Shown here in pieces: positions 1 to 5,632 of a DNA stretch of 5,990 nt (positions are counted from its first letter, which is position 1; each line of letters opens with the position of its first letter). Location of the stretch: contig JBGPIT010000311.1 in NCBI GenBank assembly GCA_041485125.1, positions 1 through 5,990 of the forward strand, given 5' to 3'. Both the position numbers and the translations under genes were made by a program. Below the pieces are notes generated by a model that ran no database searches, was not told the DNA's origin, and saw nothing but the letters and a program-made list of their open reading frames with translations. This DNA is from JBGPIT01 sp041485125 (GTDB lineage: Bacteria; Desulfobacterota; Binatia; UTPRO1).

Positions 1-1194
1 CGCGAAGTCGGCGCGACCGATCTGCACGCCGAGGTAGACGATGTGCTGATCGCGGCCGGGGTAGTCGCCGACGTACCCGCCCGCGACGATCGCCGCGAGC
101 AGGTCCTCGGCGCGCTTCGCCTGCAGCGTCTCGACGTGACGGCCGTCGGCGGCGTGGTAGTCGGCAGCGAGCATCGCTTGCTCGTACAGAACCCGGATCT
201 TGAAGAATCCCGTCGGATCGAGATCGAGCGAGAGCGGACGGCCGGTCTCGCCTGCCGCAGGCACCTTTGGCTCGTCGGTCCCCGCCCAGCCGAGCCATTC
301 GGCGTGACCGATGCGCTCCGCGTCGACGCGAAACTCGGACGCGAGGACCGCGCGCTCGGTTCGCAACGTCAGCTCGGCGAGGCGCGACTCCCATCCCGCG
401 ACGCGCGCGACGAGGTCGTCGCGGAGCGCCGTGTGGAGCGCGCGCTGCGCGCGGCCGTCCGACTTCCCTGTGCCGACGATCGCACGTGCGCCGCGATCGA
501 CGACCACGGTGGCGCCCGACGCGAACACGCGAAACCCGGCGTCGTGCTCGAGCTCGCCCTCCGGGATCTGCAACGTGCGCGGACGCCAGCGGTAGACGTC
601 GATCTCGTCGAGGACGCTCCACGACGGGCTGTCGACGGGCCGCTGGTACGACGACAGCCGCGCGGCGACGTCGGCGAAGAACACCGGTGGCTCGACGGCG
701 CCGCGGCAATCGACGATCTCGAGCGCACGCTTGCGGAAGGCCGCGATGTCCTCGTGCGACAACGTCGCGAGGGCGTCGCGCGCGAAAACCTTGATCGCGC
801 GCTCGGGCGCGCCGTTCCCCGCGACCACGTGCCGGCCCTCGTCGACGCCGTCGCGGTAGAGGCAGATCAGGCCTTCGAGCGGGTAGAAGACCGGCGAGTC
901 CTCGCCGCACACGAAAAGCACCGTGATGTACGGGTTCGTGAGGAGGTTCTGCACCACCCGCTCGACGCCGTCGCGCAAGGTCGTGATCGTGCCGATCGCC
1001 GCCACCGACGAGGACGCGATCGACGACGGCAACGTTTGGAGGATCGACGCGAGCGGCGGATCGGCTTTGACGTCGGCGCCGGTGCGGAGCTCGGAGTGGC
1101 CGATCAGGATCGCGACGTTCGCGCGCGGCTCGAAGATGCGGAGCTTCTCGTCATCGGGAAAGAACGGCCACTCGCGGGTGAAGTCGAACGTCAT
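1..1194 (-). CDS. MtrA-like / DUF4346-like protein (3' end cut by window edge)
   Basis: The frame is open from an ATG at 1194 to the left edge (398 residues, no stop seen). Residues about 62-165 resemble the A subunit of tetrahydromethanopterin S-methyltransferase: LLTNPYITVLFVCGED (84-99), then LYRDGVDEGRHVVAGNGAP (112-130) and a stretch ending EIVDCRG (159-165). The last 75 residues, from DPTGFFKIRV (326-335) through AEDLLAAIV (362-370) to YLGVQIGRADFA (387-398), resemble the DUF4346 family, so only a short tail is probably missing. In true MtrA a His after the VCG motif binds the corrinoid; by eye that place holds Phe103. There is no membrane anchor in the visible part, so it is probably cytosolic. 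No in-frame start lies further upstream in the gap, and no good Shine-Dalgarno precedes the ATG. It is the last visible gene of the yajQ cluster. The family match is from memory of motifs; the function is unknown. Confidence 0.75.
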   Translation of the reverse strand, partial: MTFDFTREWPFFPDDEKLRIFEPRANVAILIGHSELRTGADVKADPPLASILQTLPSSIASSSVAAIGTITTLRDGVERVVQNLLTNPYITVLFVCGEDSPVFYPLEGLICLYRDGVDEGRHVVAGNGAPERAIKVFARDALATLSHEDIAAFRKRALEIVDCRGAVEPPVFFADVAARLSSYQRPVDSPSWSVLDEIDVYRWRPRTLQIPEGELEHDAGFRVFASGATVVVDRGARAIVGTGKSDGRAQRALHTALRDDLVARVAGWESRLAELTLRTERAVLASEFRVDAERIGHAEWLGWAGTDEPKVPAAGETGRPLSLDLDPTGFFKIRVLYEQAMLAADYHAADGRHVETLQAKRAEDLLAAIVAGGYVGDYPGRDQHIVYLGVQIGRADFA

Positions 1195-1210
1195 CGACGG
1201 GGAGGTCGCG

Positions 1211-1242
1211 GGCGCACCGGCACACCTCGAGCGTGCCGCGCC
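1211..1242 (-). other. GC-rich hairpin in the 49-base gap before the MtrA-like gene
   Basis: On the plus strand GGCG (1211-1214) and CGGCAC (1218-1223) pair with GTGCCG (1233-1238) and CGCC (1239-1242), with a CAC bulge and a 9-base loop. The structure lies just after the TGA of the ParB-like gene and about 17 bases before the MtrA-like ATG. There is no T-run, so a classical intrinsic terminator is unlikely. An mRNA-stability or translation-modulating element, or chance pairing in GC-rich DNA, are the alternatives. Confidence 0.35.
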
Positions 1243-1243
1243 G

Positions 1244-1858
1244 TCACGCCTCGACGGTCCGCGGCCGGAACCCGGTGGCGTTCCGGAAGGCGGTGTTGAA
1301 GTCGCGGTAGAGCGAGCGGTGCGGCTCGAGCCGGTACGCCTTCTTCGAGAAGCTCTCGCTGATCTCCTCGATCTCCTGAACGTCCTTCCAGCCGCGCGGG
1401 TTCGGGTAGGCATAGTAGGGCGTGTCGTCCGGGATGCCGGCCGCGTAGACGACGGTGATGCCGCGACCCGCGGCGCGCGCGGCATACACCCGGTGCATGC
1501 CGTCGTTGATGATCTTGATCGCCGGTCCCGCCTGCTCGCGCGAGCACTCGACGACCGGCGGCAGGAGGTCGATGCCTTCGGACGGCGTCTCCGGCGTCCA
1601 GAAGCGGACGAAGCCGCGGAGACCGAAGAGGTCGACGTCGTGCTCGCGGAGCGCCGCGGCCAGGCGCGCGATCTTCGTGAGCTCGCTCTTCTTGACGTAG
1701 AGCTGCGCCGGCACCAGCTCCTCGGGCGGAAACGCTTGGAGCAACGTCAGGTCCGCGCGCTCGTACGGCAAGCTGCGCGGCCGCTCGAAGAGCGTCACCC
1801 GTCGGAGATTCGCGAAGAGCTCCTCGACCCCGAACTGCTCGACCCGTGTGATGTGCAT
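1244..1858 (-). CDS. Uncharacterised protein with ParB/sulfiredoxin-like DGxHR motif
   Basis: This 204-residue protein starts MHITRVEQFGVEEL and ends TVEA. I do not recognise a named family. Residues 115-141 read as two beta strands around a helix, with INDGMHRVYAARAAG (117-131) at the centre. The D-G-x-H-R signature followed by a small-residue helix and a hydrophobic strand (ITVVYAAGI, 134-142) is typical of ParB-like and sulfiredoxin-like folds, where this element binds nucleotide or phosphate. The C-terminal third is rich in aromatic and charged residues (YYAYPNPRGWKDV, 148-160; KKAYR, 172-176; SLYRDF, 182-187) and seems family-specific. There is no signal peptide, membrane segment or DNA-binding helix-turn-helix that I can see. 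The frame extends upstream to 2035, but that part overlaps the HAD gene and looks random, so the ATG at 1858 is preferred. It has no Shine-Dalgarno. It sits 49 bases from each neighbour. Confidence 0.8.
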   Translation of the reverse strand: MHITRVEQFGVEELFANLRRVTLFERPRSLPYERADLTLLQAFPPEELVPAQLYVKKSELTKIARLAAALREHDVDLFGLRGFVRFWTPETPSEGIDLLPPVVECSREQAGPAIKIINDGMHRVYAARAAGRGITVVYAAGIPDDTPYYAYPNPRGWKDVQEIEEISESFSKKAYRLEPHRSLYRDFNTAFRNATGFRPRTVEA

Positions 1859-1873
1859 GGGAGGATCATATGA

Positions 1874-1900
1874 GCGCAAGCCGGGTCGCCCGGCAAGCGC
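1874..1900 (-). other. Near-perfect dyad between the HAD and ParB-like genes
   Basis: The plus-strand sequence is GCGC-AA-GCCGGG-TCG-CCCGGC-AA-GCGC: a 6-bp stem with a 3-base loop, a symmetric 2x2 internal mismatch (T·T in the minus-strand RNA) and a further 4-bp stem. It begins 7 bases after the HAD stop codon and ends 15 bases before the ParB-like ATG. No T-run follows in the minus-strand direction, so it may be an attenuator, an mRNA processing or stability hairpin, or a REP-like element rather than a full terminator. Confidence 0.5.
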
Positions 1901-1907
1901 GTCCGAG

Positions 1908-2570
1908 CTACGCGGAAGCACCGCCGAGGATACGCTCGACCTCGGCAAAATCGCGCGCGACCGTGCAGCCGTTCGGCCGCACGTCGCGTTGCGCCGCCGA
2001 TCGCACCAGCCATACGGCTCGCATCCCGAGCGCAAGCGCCGGGAGCACGTCCTTCTCCAGGCTGTCGCCGACCATGACCGTCTCTGCGGCCGGCACGTCG
2101 AGCGCCGCGAGCGCCGCCTCGAACATCGCGGGGTCGGGCTTCGGGACGCCGCCCTGGTAGCTCAAATGCACCGAGTCGACGAGCGGCAGGAGGTCGGGGC
2201 AGGCGCGACGAAATCCGGTGAAGTACGGCGACCAGATGTTGGAGACGAGCGCGATCCGCGCCCCGGCACGCCGCGCGGCCGCGACGCACGCGGTCGCGCC
2301 GGTCACCTCGATCGGCTCCTCTTCCTGGGCGCGCCAGATCGTCGCGACCTCGGCCTCGGGCGCGACGTCGAGACGGAGCTCGGACCGCAGCCGCTCGGCG
2401 AGCGCGCGCGGCGAATCGAACGGCTCGCGGAAGACGAGCCGCGTGATCGCGCGCGCCGACTCCTCCGGCAGGCCGAGCGCGTCGGCGATGCGCCGCCCCG
2501 GTCCGACCGCCGGCCGCTCGACCAAGGTGTCGCCGATGTCGAAAAGGACCGCGGCGGGGACACCGCTCAC
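1908..2570 (-). CDS. HAD-superfamily hydrolase (class I, phosphatase-like)
   Basis: This 220-residue protein belongs to the haloacid dehalogenase superfamily, most members of which hydrolyse small phosphorylated metabolites through a phospho-aspartate. Motif I is FDIGDTL (10-16) with nucleophile Asp11. Motif II is LVSN with Ser110, motif III is VPKPDP with Lys144, and motif IV is VGDSLEKD with Asp169 and Asp174. A helical cap fits residues about 18-88. The position two after the nucleophile, usually the acid/base Asp, is Gly13, as in some HAD subfamilies. The start is GTG at 2570, which overlaps the deaminase TGA by four bases (GTGA) and has a GAGGG Shine-Dalgarno at 2577-2581 with 6-base spacing. 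The substrate is unknown. Its coupling to a dCMP-deaminase-like gene makes a nucleotide phosphatase plausible, but that is inference. Confidence 0.92.
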   Translation of the reverse strand: MSGVPAAVLFDIGDTLVERPAVGPGRRIADALGLPEESARAITRLVFREPFDSPRALAERLRSELRLDVAPEAEVATIWRAQEEEPIEVTGATACVAAARRAGARIALVSNIWSPYFTGFRRACPDLLPLVDSVHLSYQGGVPKPDPAMFEAALAALDVPAAETVMVGDSLEKDVLPALALGMRAVWLVRSAAQRDVRPNGCTVARDFAEVERILGGASA

Positions 2571-3529
2571 GCGCCGCCCTCGTGCCACCAGACGACCTGC
2601 TTGCCGGCCTTCTGCAGCAGCTCGACGCCCATCGCGTCGCGCTGGTTCGGCTGGCGGCAGTAGACACGCCCGACGCCGCTGTTGATGGCGCGCTTGGCGC
2701 ACATCACGCACGGCGTGTGCGTGACGAACATCACCTTGTCCTTCTCGATCGCGCCCGCCTTGAGGAGGGCGTTCTCCTCGGCGTGGACGTAGCCGCTTCG
2801 ATCCGACGGAATGAACTCGCGATCGCTCACGCCCGCCGCGCCGCCGTTGTAGCCGACGCCGAGAACACGCTCGAAGTCGTGCGAGACGACCACGCAGCCG
2901 ACCTTCTGCTGGCCGTCGGTCGAGCGCAACGCCAGCGCCTCGGCAAAGCGCTGGTACGCGTCGGCGAGGCTCAGCCGACGGGGCAGTCGCGTCGCGACCG
3001 CCGACTCGCCGCCCGGTGACGGCCAGCGCGGGTAGTGCACGACGGTCTTGCCGGCGCGCCGCAACAGCTCGAGACCGGCACCGTCCGAGCGCGCGCGCGC
3101 CTGACGGTAGTAGACGTGGCTGACGCCGCTGTTGATCGCGCGGACGGCGCACAGGTAGCAGGGCGCCTCCGTCACGAACATGAGCTTGTCCTTCTCGACC
3201 GCGCCCGCGATCAAGAGCGCGTGCTCTTCGGCGTGCAGGTGGCTGCCGCCGCGTCGCGCCGACTCGGCGTCGAGGACGCTCGCCGCGCCGCCCGAGAAAC
3301 CGGCGCCGAGGACGCGCTCGAGGTTGAAGCTCACCAGCACGCACCCTGCGCGGCTCGTCCGCTCCGGCGAGCAGCGCGCCAGCGCCTCCGCGAAGCGGAG
3401 ATAGGACTCGAAAAGCGGGACGCGATTCTGCGGCGCGCCGCGATTGAGCGGGTGGGTGTTCTCCGGCCGTCCGTCTTTCACTTGGACGGCGCGCCGGTGG
3501 ACGTTCGCGGTCGGACGCCGCGCGATCAC
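2567..3529 (-). CDS. Tandem (two-domain) dCMP/cytidine deaminase-like protein
   Basis: Two zinc-dependent deaminase domains of the dCMP deaminase/ComEB type are fused in one 320-residue chain. Domain 1 (about 41-169) has HAE at 99-101 and PCYLC at 123-127. Domain 2 (about 190-316) has HAE at 249-251 and PCVMC at 273-277. In this superfamily the His and two Cys bind zinc and the Glu shuttles protons, so both sites look metal-competent. Domain 2 has the canonical GYNGG (226-230) and HAEENA; domain 1 has GFSGG (77-81) and HAEEHA instead. The expected reaction is dCMP or a related nucleotide to the uracil form, in the cytosol. The usual family member has a single domain of roughly half this length. 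The start is uncertain: GTG at 3529 overlaps the yajQ TGA (GTGA), while GTG at 3481 would drop 16 Arg-rich residues; neither has a clear Shine-Dalgarno. The HAD gene follows, coupled by four bases. Confidence 0.9.
   Translation of the reverse strand: MIARRPTANVHRRAVQVKDGRPENTHPLNRGAPQNRVPLFESYLRFAEALARCSPERTSRAGCVLVSFNLERVLGAGFSGGAASVLDAESARRGGSHLHAEEHALLIAGAVEKDKLMFVTEAPCYLCAVRAINSGVSHVYYRQARARSDGAGLELLRRAGKTVVHYPRWPSPGGESAVATRLPRRLSLADAYQRFAEALALRSTDGQQKVGCVVVSHDFERVLGVGYNGGAAGVSDREFIPSDRSGYVHAEENALLKAGAIEKDKVMFVTHTPCVMCAKRAINSGVGRVYCRQPNQRDAMGVELLQKAGKQVVWWHEGGA
2573..3409 (-). repeat. Internal duplication encoding the two deaminase domains
   Basis: Unit 1 (about 3023-3409) and unit 2 (about 2573-2962) align at a constant offset of 450 bases (150 codons), the distance between the two HAE motifs. 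The proteins share long blocks such as RFAEALA, EKDK(L/V)MFVT, RAINSGV and VELL/LELL..AGK. The DNA is also still recognisable, for example CTTGTCCTTCTCGA at 2735 and at 3185, and GACGCCGCTGTTGAT in both copies. This supports intragenic duplication rather than fusion of unrelated deaminases. Confidence 0.85.
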
Positions 3530-4011
3530 TCGCGGAAGTTCACGAACTGCAGCGCGAGACCGTGGTCCTCGCCCTTGAGCCGCGCGATCACCGACTGAAG
3601 ATCGTCGCGCTTCTTGCCGCTCACCCGCACCTCGTCCTCGGCAATCTGCGCCTGCACCTTGATCCCCGACGCCTTGATGCTCTTCACGATCGCGCGCGCC
3701 TTCTCGGTCTCGATGCCCTGCTGGATGGTGATCTTCTGGCGCGCACGGCCGCCGGCCGCGGGCTCGACCTTGCCGTACTCGAGGTTCTTGATCGGGACGC
3801 CGCGCCGGACGAGCTTCGATTGCAGGACGTCGACCACCGCCGTCACCTTGAAGTCGTCGGCGGAGGTGATGACGATCTCCTTCTGATCCCAGTCGATCTC
3901 GGTCTTGGTGTCCTTGAGATCGTAGCGCTGCGCGACTTCCTTGCGCGTTTGGTTGATCGCGTTCTCGGCCTCTTGCAGGTCGACCCGCGACACCACATCG
4001 AACGATGGCAT
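3526..4011 (-). CDS. yajQ: YajQ family nucleotide (cyclic-di-GMP) binding protein
   Basis: This 161-residue protein is a full-length YajQ (the family is about 160-163 residues). It begins MPSFDVVS and carries the family landmarks QRYDLKDTKTEI (28-39), ITSADDFKV (48-56), VDVLQSKLVRRG (60-71), KITIQQGIETEKARAIVK (93-110), SGKKRDDLQ (131-139) and the terminal ALQFVNFRE (153-161). The fold is two ferredoxin-like alpha/beta domains. YajQ homologues bind cyclic-di-GMP and act with transcription factors in Xanthomonas and Pseudomonas; binding to tRNA and GTP has also been described. It is cytosolic. The ATG at 4011 is the only sensible start; GAAGG lies only one base upstream, which is unusually close. 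It appears to lead the cluster that continues into the deaminase through a four-base GTGA overlap. The role in this organism is unproven. Confidence 0.97.
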   Translation of the reverse strand: MPSFDVVSRVDLQEAENAINQTRKEVAQRYDLKDTKTEIDWDQKEIVITSADDFKVTAVVDVLQSKLVRRGVPIKNLEYGKVEPAAGGRARQKITIQQGIETEKARAIVKSIKASGIKVQAQIAEDEVRVSGKKRDDLQSVIARLKGEDHGLALQFVNFRE

Positions 4012-4055
4012 GCCTTCGGTAGTTAGCAGGACGATGAGGAGACAGCCAGTCCGAG

Positions 4056-4086
4056 CGCGGGAGACGCCCGAGCGGCGCCTCCCGCG
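4056..4086 (-). terminator. Long GC-rich hairpin between the beta-helix gene and yajQ
   Basis: CGCGGGAG (4056-4063) pairs perfectly with CTCCCGCG (4079-4086). Inside it, after one A/C mismatch, CGCC (4065-4068) pairs with GGCG (4074-4077) around a 5-base loop. It sits 30 bases past the beta-helix stop codon and about 45 bases before the yajQ start. The minus strand has no T-run after the stem, so it is at best a non-canonical terminator. I see no convincing promoter in the remaining 45 bases, so yajQ may use a promoter upstream of the hairpin or depend on read-through. Confidence 0.45.
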
Positions 4087-4115
4087 TCCGTGACGACGCT
4101 ACGCGCGTTGATCGG

Positions 4116-5444
4116 CTAGCGGCACTCGAGAACGATGTCGCTGAACCCGACGCCGAAACCAGTGGTGTCCTTGTTGTTCTTGACGCCGATCTGGATGCCG
4201 CTGAGCAGATCATCCGTGGTCCACTCGAGCGACGTGACCGGATTCGTCGTCATCACGCGCGAGTACTCCTTCAGATAGTTCGCATCGACGGTGATCGTCG
4301 CCCCGTCGCTTTGCACGCCGTTCTGCTTCAGAACCAGCTGCACCGGTGTGGTGGTCGGCCCGTCGACCTCCATGTGCGCCGTGATCGTGCAGCTGTGCAG
4401 ATCCTCGCCGGGCGCAATGCCGTAGCCGTCGACCGAGTAGAGCTCGGTTTTCGCGCCGCCCGTCGTGATGTTGAAGAAGCCGCTGCCGACGCTGTTCACC
4501 TCCGGATAGTCGTCGACCAGCAGATAGTGCTTGAGCGCCGGCATGACGGGACTCGAGGGTACCTGAAAGGTGAACTCGGCGGCACTTCCCGGCCCGGCGG
4601 GCTTCAACACTATCTCTTCGAAGCACACCTGAACCTGCGGATTGGCGCAGTACCCGTTCGAGATGCACGTGGCGCAATTCGGGTTCTGGAGGTCGCAGCG
4701 GTTCTGCGTGAAGGTCGCTACGGCGTTGCCGATGACCGGCCCACCGGACGGTCCGAGGACCGTGTTGTTCGAGACCTTCAACCCGCTCGAGGTAGCGAAG
4801 CCCACCGCGATGCCGCTGGCGGTGAGGTCGTCGAGCACGATCACGTTGTGCTCGATCGTCACCGACTTGCTGCCGGTCACCGAGATCGCATGAGTGAACC
4901 CGGTGATGAAGTTGTCGCGGATCGAGTCGGTCGACGCGACGCCGCTCGACAAGATCGCGGCGGTATTGCCGTAGCTCTCCTCGTCGGGCGCGATCAGGAC
5001 GTTGTTGTCGACTTGCGCACAGTTCTTCGTGCCGTCGCCGTCGGTGCCTTCGATCCAGACGCCGGTGACACGCGAGTTGCTCTTGAGAAGACAATCGACA
5101 CCATTGAAGAACAAGCCGATGATCTTGCCGCGCCCCGGGCCGCTGTCTTTTACCGTGCCGTTGATCCCGGTCATCGTGACGGCCGTGGCGCTGCAGTCGT
5201 GGTCGCTGGTGTTGGGGTCGTTGCAGATGATGTTGTGTCCCTTCAGATCCAGAGTGACGCCGGCAGCGATGCCGATGCCGTCGCCGGACTGGCAGGTGAT
5301 GTTCTGGTTGAGCTCGCAATTCTGCGTGCATTGGAAGCCGCAGTCGGTGACGATTTGCACCGCCTGAGCCGCCATCGGCAAGCTCAGAGTGAGCGCGCCC
5401 GCGAGCGCGGTGCGCACCAATCCGAACAGAACTGAGTTCCGCAT
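4116..5444 (-). CDS. Exported cysteine-rich right-handed beta-helix protein
   Basis: This 442-residue protein has a clear Sec signal peptide: RNS, a hydrophobic core, then SLPMAAQA with probable cleavage after Ala28. Residues about 35-250 look like right-handed parallel beta-helix rungs, such as VTLDLKGHNIIC (63-74), DSIRDNFITGF (173-183), SVTIEHNVIVL (194-204) and GLKVSNNTVLG (221-231). A cysteine knot-like linker follows (Cys 250, 257, 260, 266, 274), then a beta-rich C-terminal domain (about 276-442) ending in DIVLECR. There are 15 Cys in all, with four near the new N-terminus (35, 39, 43, 51), suggesting disulfides and life in the periplasm or outside the cell. The fold occurs in polysaccharide lyases and surface proteins, but I see no catalytic signature, so no enzyme activity is claimed. 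The ATG has a strong AAAGGAG (5451-5457) six bases upstream. The GC content looks somewhat lower than in the yajQ cluster. Confidence 0.9.
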   Translation of the reverse strand: MRNSVLFGLVRTALAGALTLSLPMAAQAVQIVTDCGFQCTQNCELNQNITCQSGDGIGIAAGVTLDLKGHNIICNDPNTSDHDCSATAVTMTGINGTVKDSGPGRGKIIGLFFNGVDCLLKSNSRVTGVWIEGTDGDGTKNCAQVDNNVLIAPDEESYGNTAAILSSGVASTDSIRDNFITGFTHAISVTGSKSVTIEHNVIVLDDLTASGIAVGFATSSGLKVSNNTVLGPSGGPVIGNAVATFTQNRCDLQNPNCATCISNGYCANPQVQVCFEEIVLKPAGPGSAAEFTFQVPSSPVMPALKHYLLVDDYPEVNSVGSGFFNITTGGAKTELYSVDGYGIAPGEDLHSCTITAHMEVDGPTTTPVQLVLKQNGVQSDGATITVDANYLKEYSRVMTTNPVTSLEWTTDDLLSGIQIGVKNNKDTTGFGVGFSDIVLECR

Positions 5445-5450
5445 AGCTCT

Positions 5451-5457
5451 CTCCTTT
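5451..5457 (-). promoter_or_regulatory. Strong Shine-Dalgarno of the beta-helix gene
   Basis: Read on the minus strand this is AAAGGAG, six bases before the ATG at 5444. It is the best ribosome binding site in the window and fixes the start of the beta-helix gene; most genes in the yajQ cluster lack a comparable site. Confidence 0.85.
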
Positions 5458-5537
5458 GTGAGTTGGGTCCTACGACTCCCGGTTGCCGCGCGACGTGATC
5501 GCTCAGCAATCGACGTTCCAGAGAGAGAACCTGATCG

Positions 5538-5564
5538 ATGTTAGGGGAATGCGGACGTGGTCAA
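5538..5564 (-). promoter_or_regulatory. Tentative sigma70-type promoter for the beta-helix gene
   Basis: Minus strand: TTGACC at 5564-5559 (5 of 6 to the -35 consensus), a 15-base spacer, and TAACAT at 5543-5538 (4 of 6 to the -10 consensus). Transcription would start near 5531, giving a leader of about 87 bases that contains the Shine-Dalgarno. The spacer is two bases shorter than ideal, which lowers confidence. The local drop in GC content around the -10 box is in keeping with a promoter. Confidence 0.35.
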
Positions 5565-5565
5565 G

Positions 5566-5581
5566 CGCGCTATGAAGCGCG
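5566..5581 (-). other. Small hairpin between lolA-like gene and promoter
   Basis: Minus strand: CGCGCT-TCAT-AGCGCG, a 6-bp stem with a 4-base loop, about 50 bases past the lolA-like stop and directly abutting the tentative -35 box. Only two T residues follow, so it is a weak terminator candidate; it could equally be an operator-like dyad or chance in GC-rich DNA. Confidence 0.3.
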
Positions 5582-5632
5582 GTGCTCACGCTAGGAACGA
5601 CGCTTCACGGTGCGCCCGGCGATCCGACTCGT

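Noticed and set aside
43..1299. 418-residue plus-strand open frame
   Set aside because: It is Arg/Asp-rich with no domain motif, and it lies opposite a minus-strand frame that has clear MtrA-like and DUF4346-like blocks. GC-rich codon use opens such antisense frames.
1859..2035. N-terminal extension of the ParB-like gene to an ATG at 2035
   Set aside because: The extra 59 residues are Arg/Ser-rich and out of frame inside the HAD coding region; the family-like sequence begins at the ATG at 1858.
923..2663. Plus-strand open frames of 316 and 271 residues over the ParB-like and HAD genes
   Set aside because: They are low-complexity, Arg/Glu/Ala-rich translations with no recognisable fold, antisense to genes with catalytic motifs.
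1908..3344. Single 478-residue protein ending in the HAD domain
   Set aside because: Everything before the GTG at 2570 in this frame is an Arg-rich shadow of the deaminase gene, and GAGGG plus the GTGA overlap explain the shorter start.
2567..3529. RNA/DNA-editing toxin or APOBEC-like deaminase
   Set aside because: The HAE...PCxxC spacing, the GYNGG block and the RAINSGV segment fit the dCMP deaminase/ComEB type better, and there is no secretion signal or immunity gene beside it.
3530..4213. Upstream extension of the deaminase to 4213
   Set aside because: This part overlaps all of yajQ in another frame and shows no domain; yajQ is certain.
4311..5435. Plus-strand 374-residue and minus-strand 373-residue alternative frames over the beta-helix gene
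   Set aside because: Neither shows a motif or signal peptide, whereas the chosen frame has a signal peptide, beta-helix rungs and a strong ribosome binding site.
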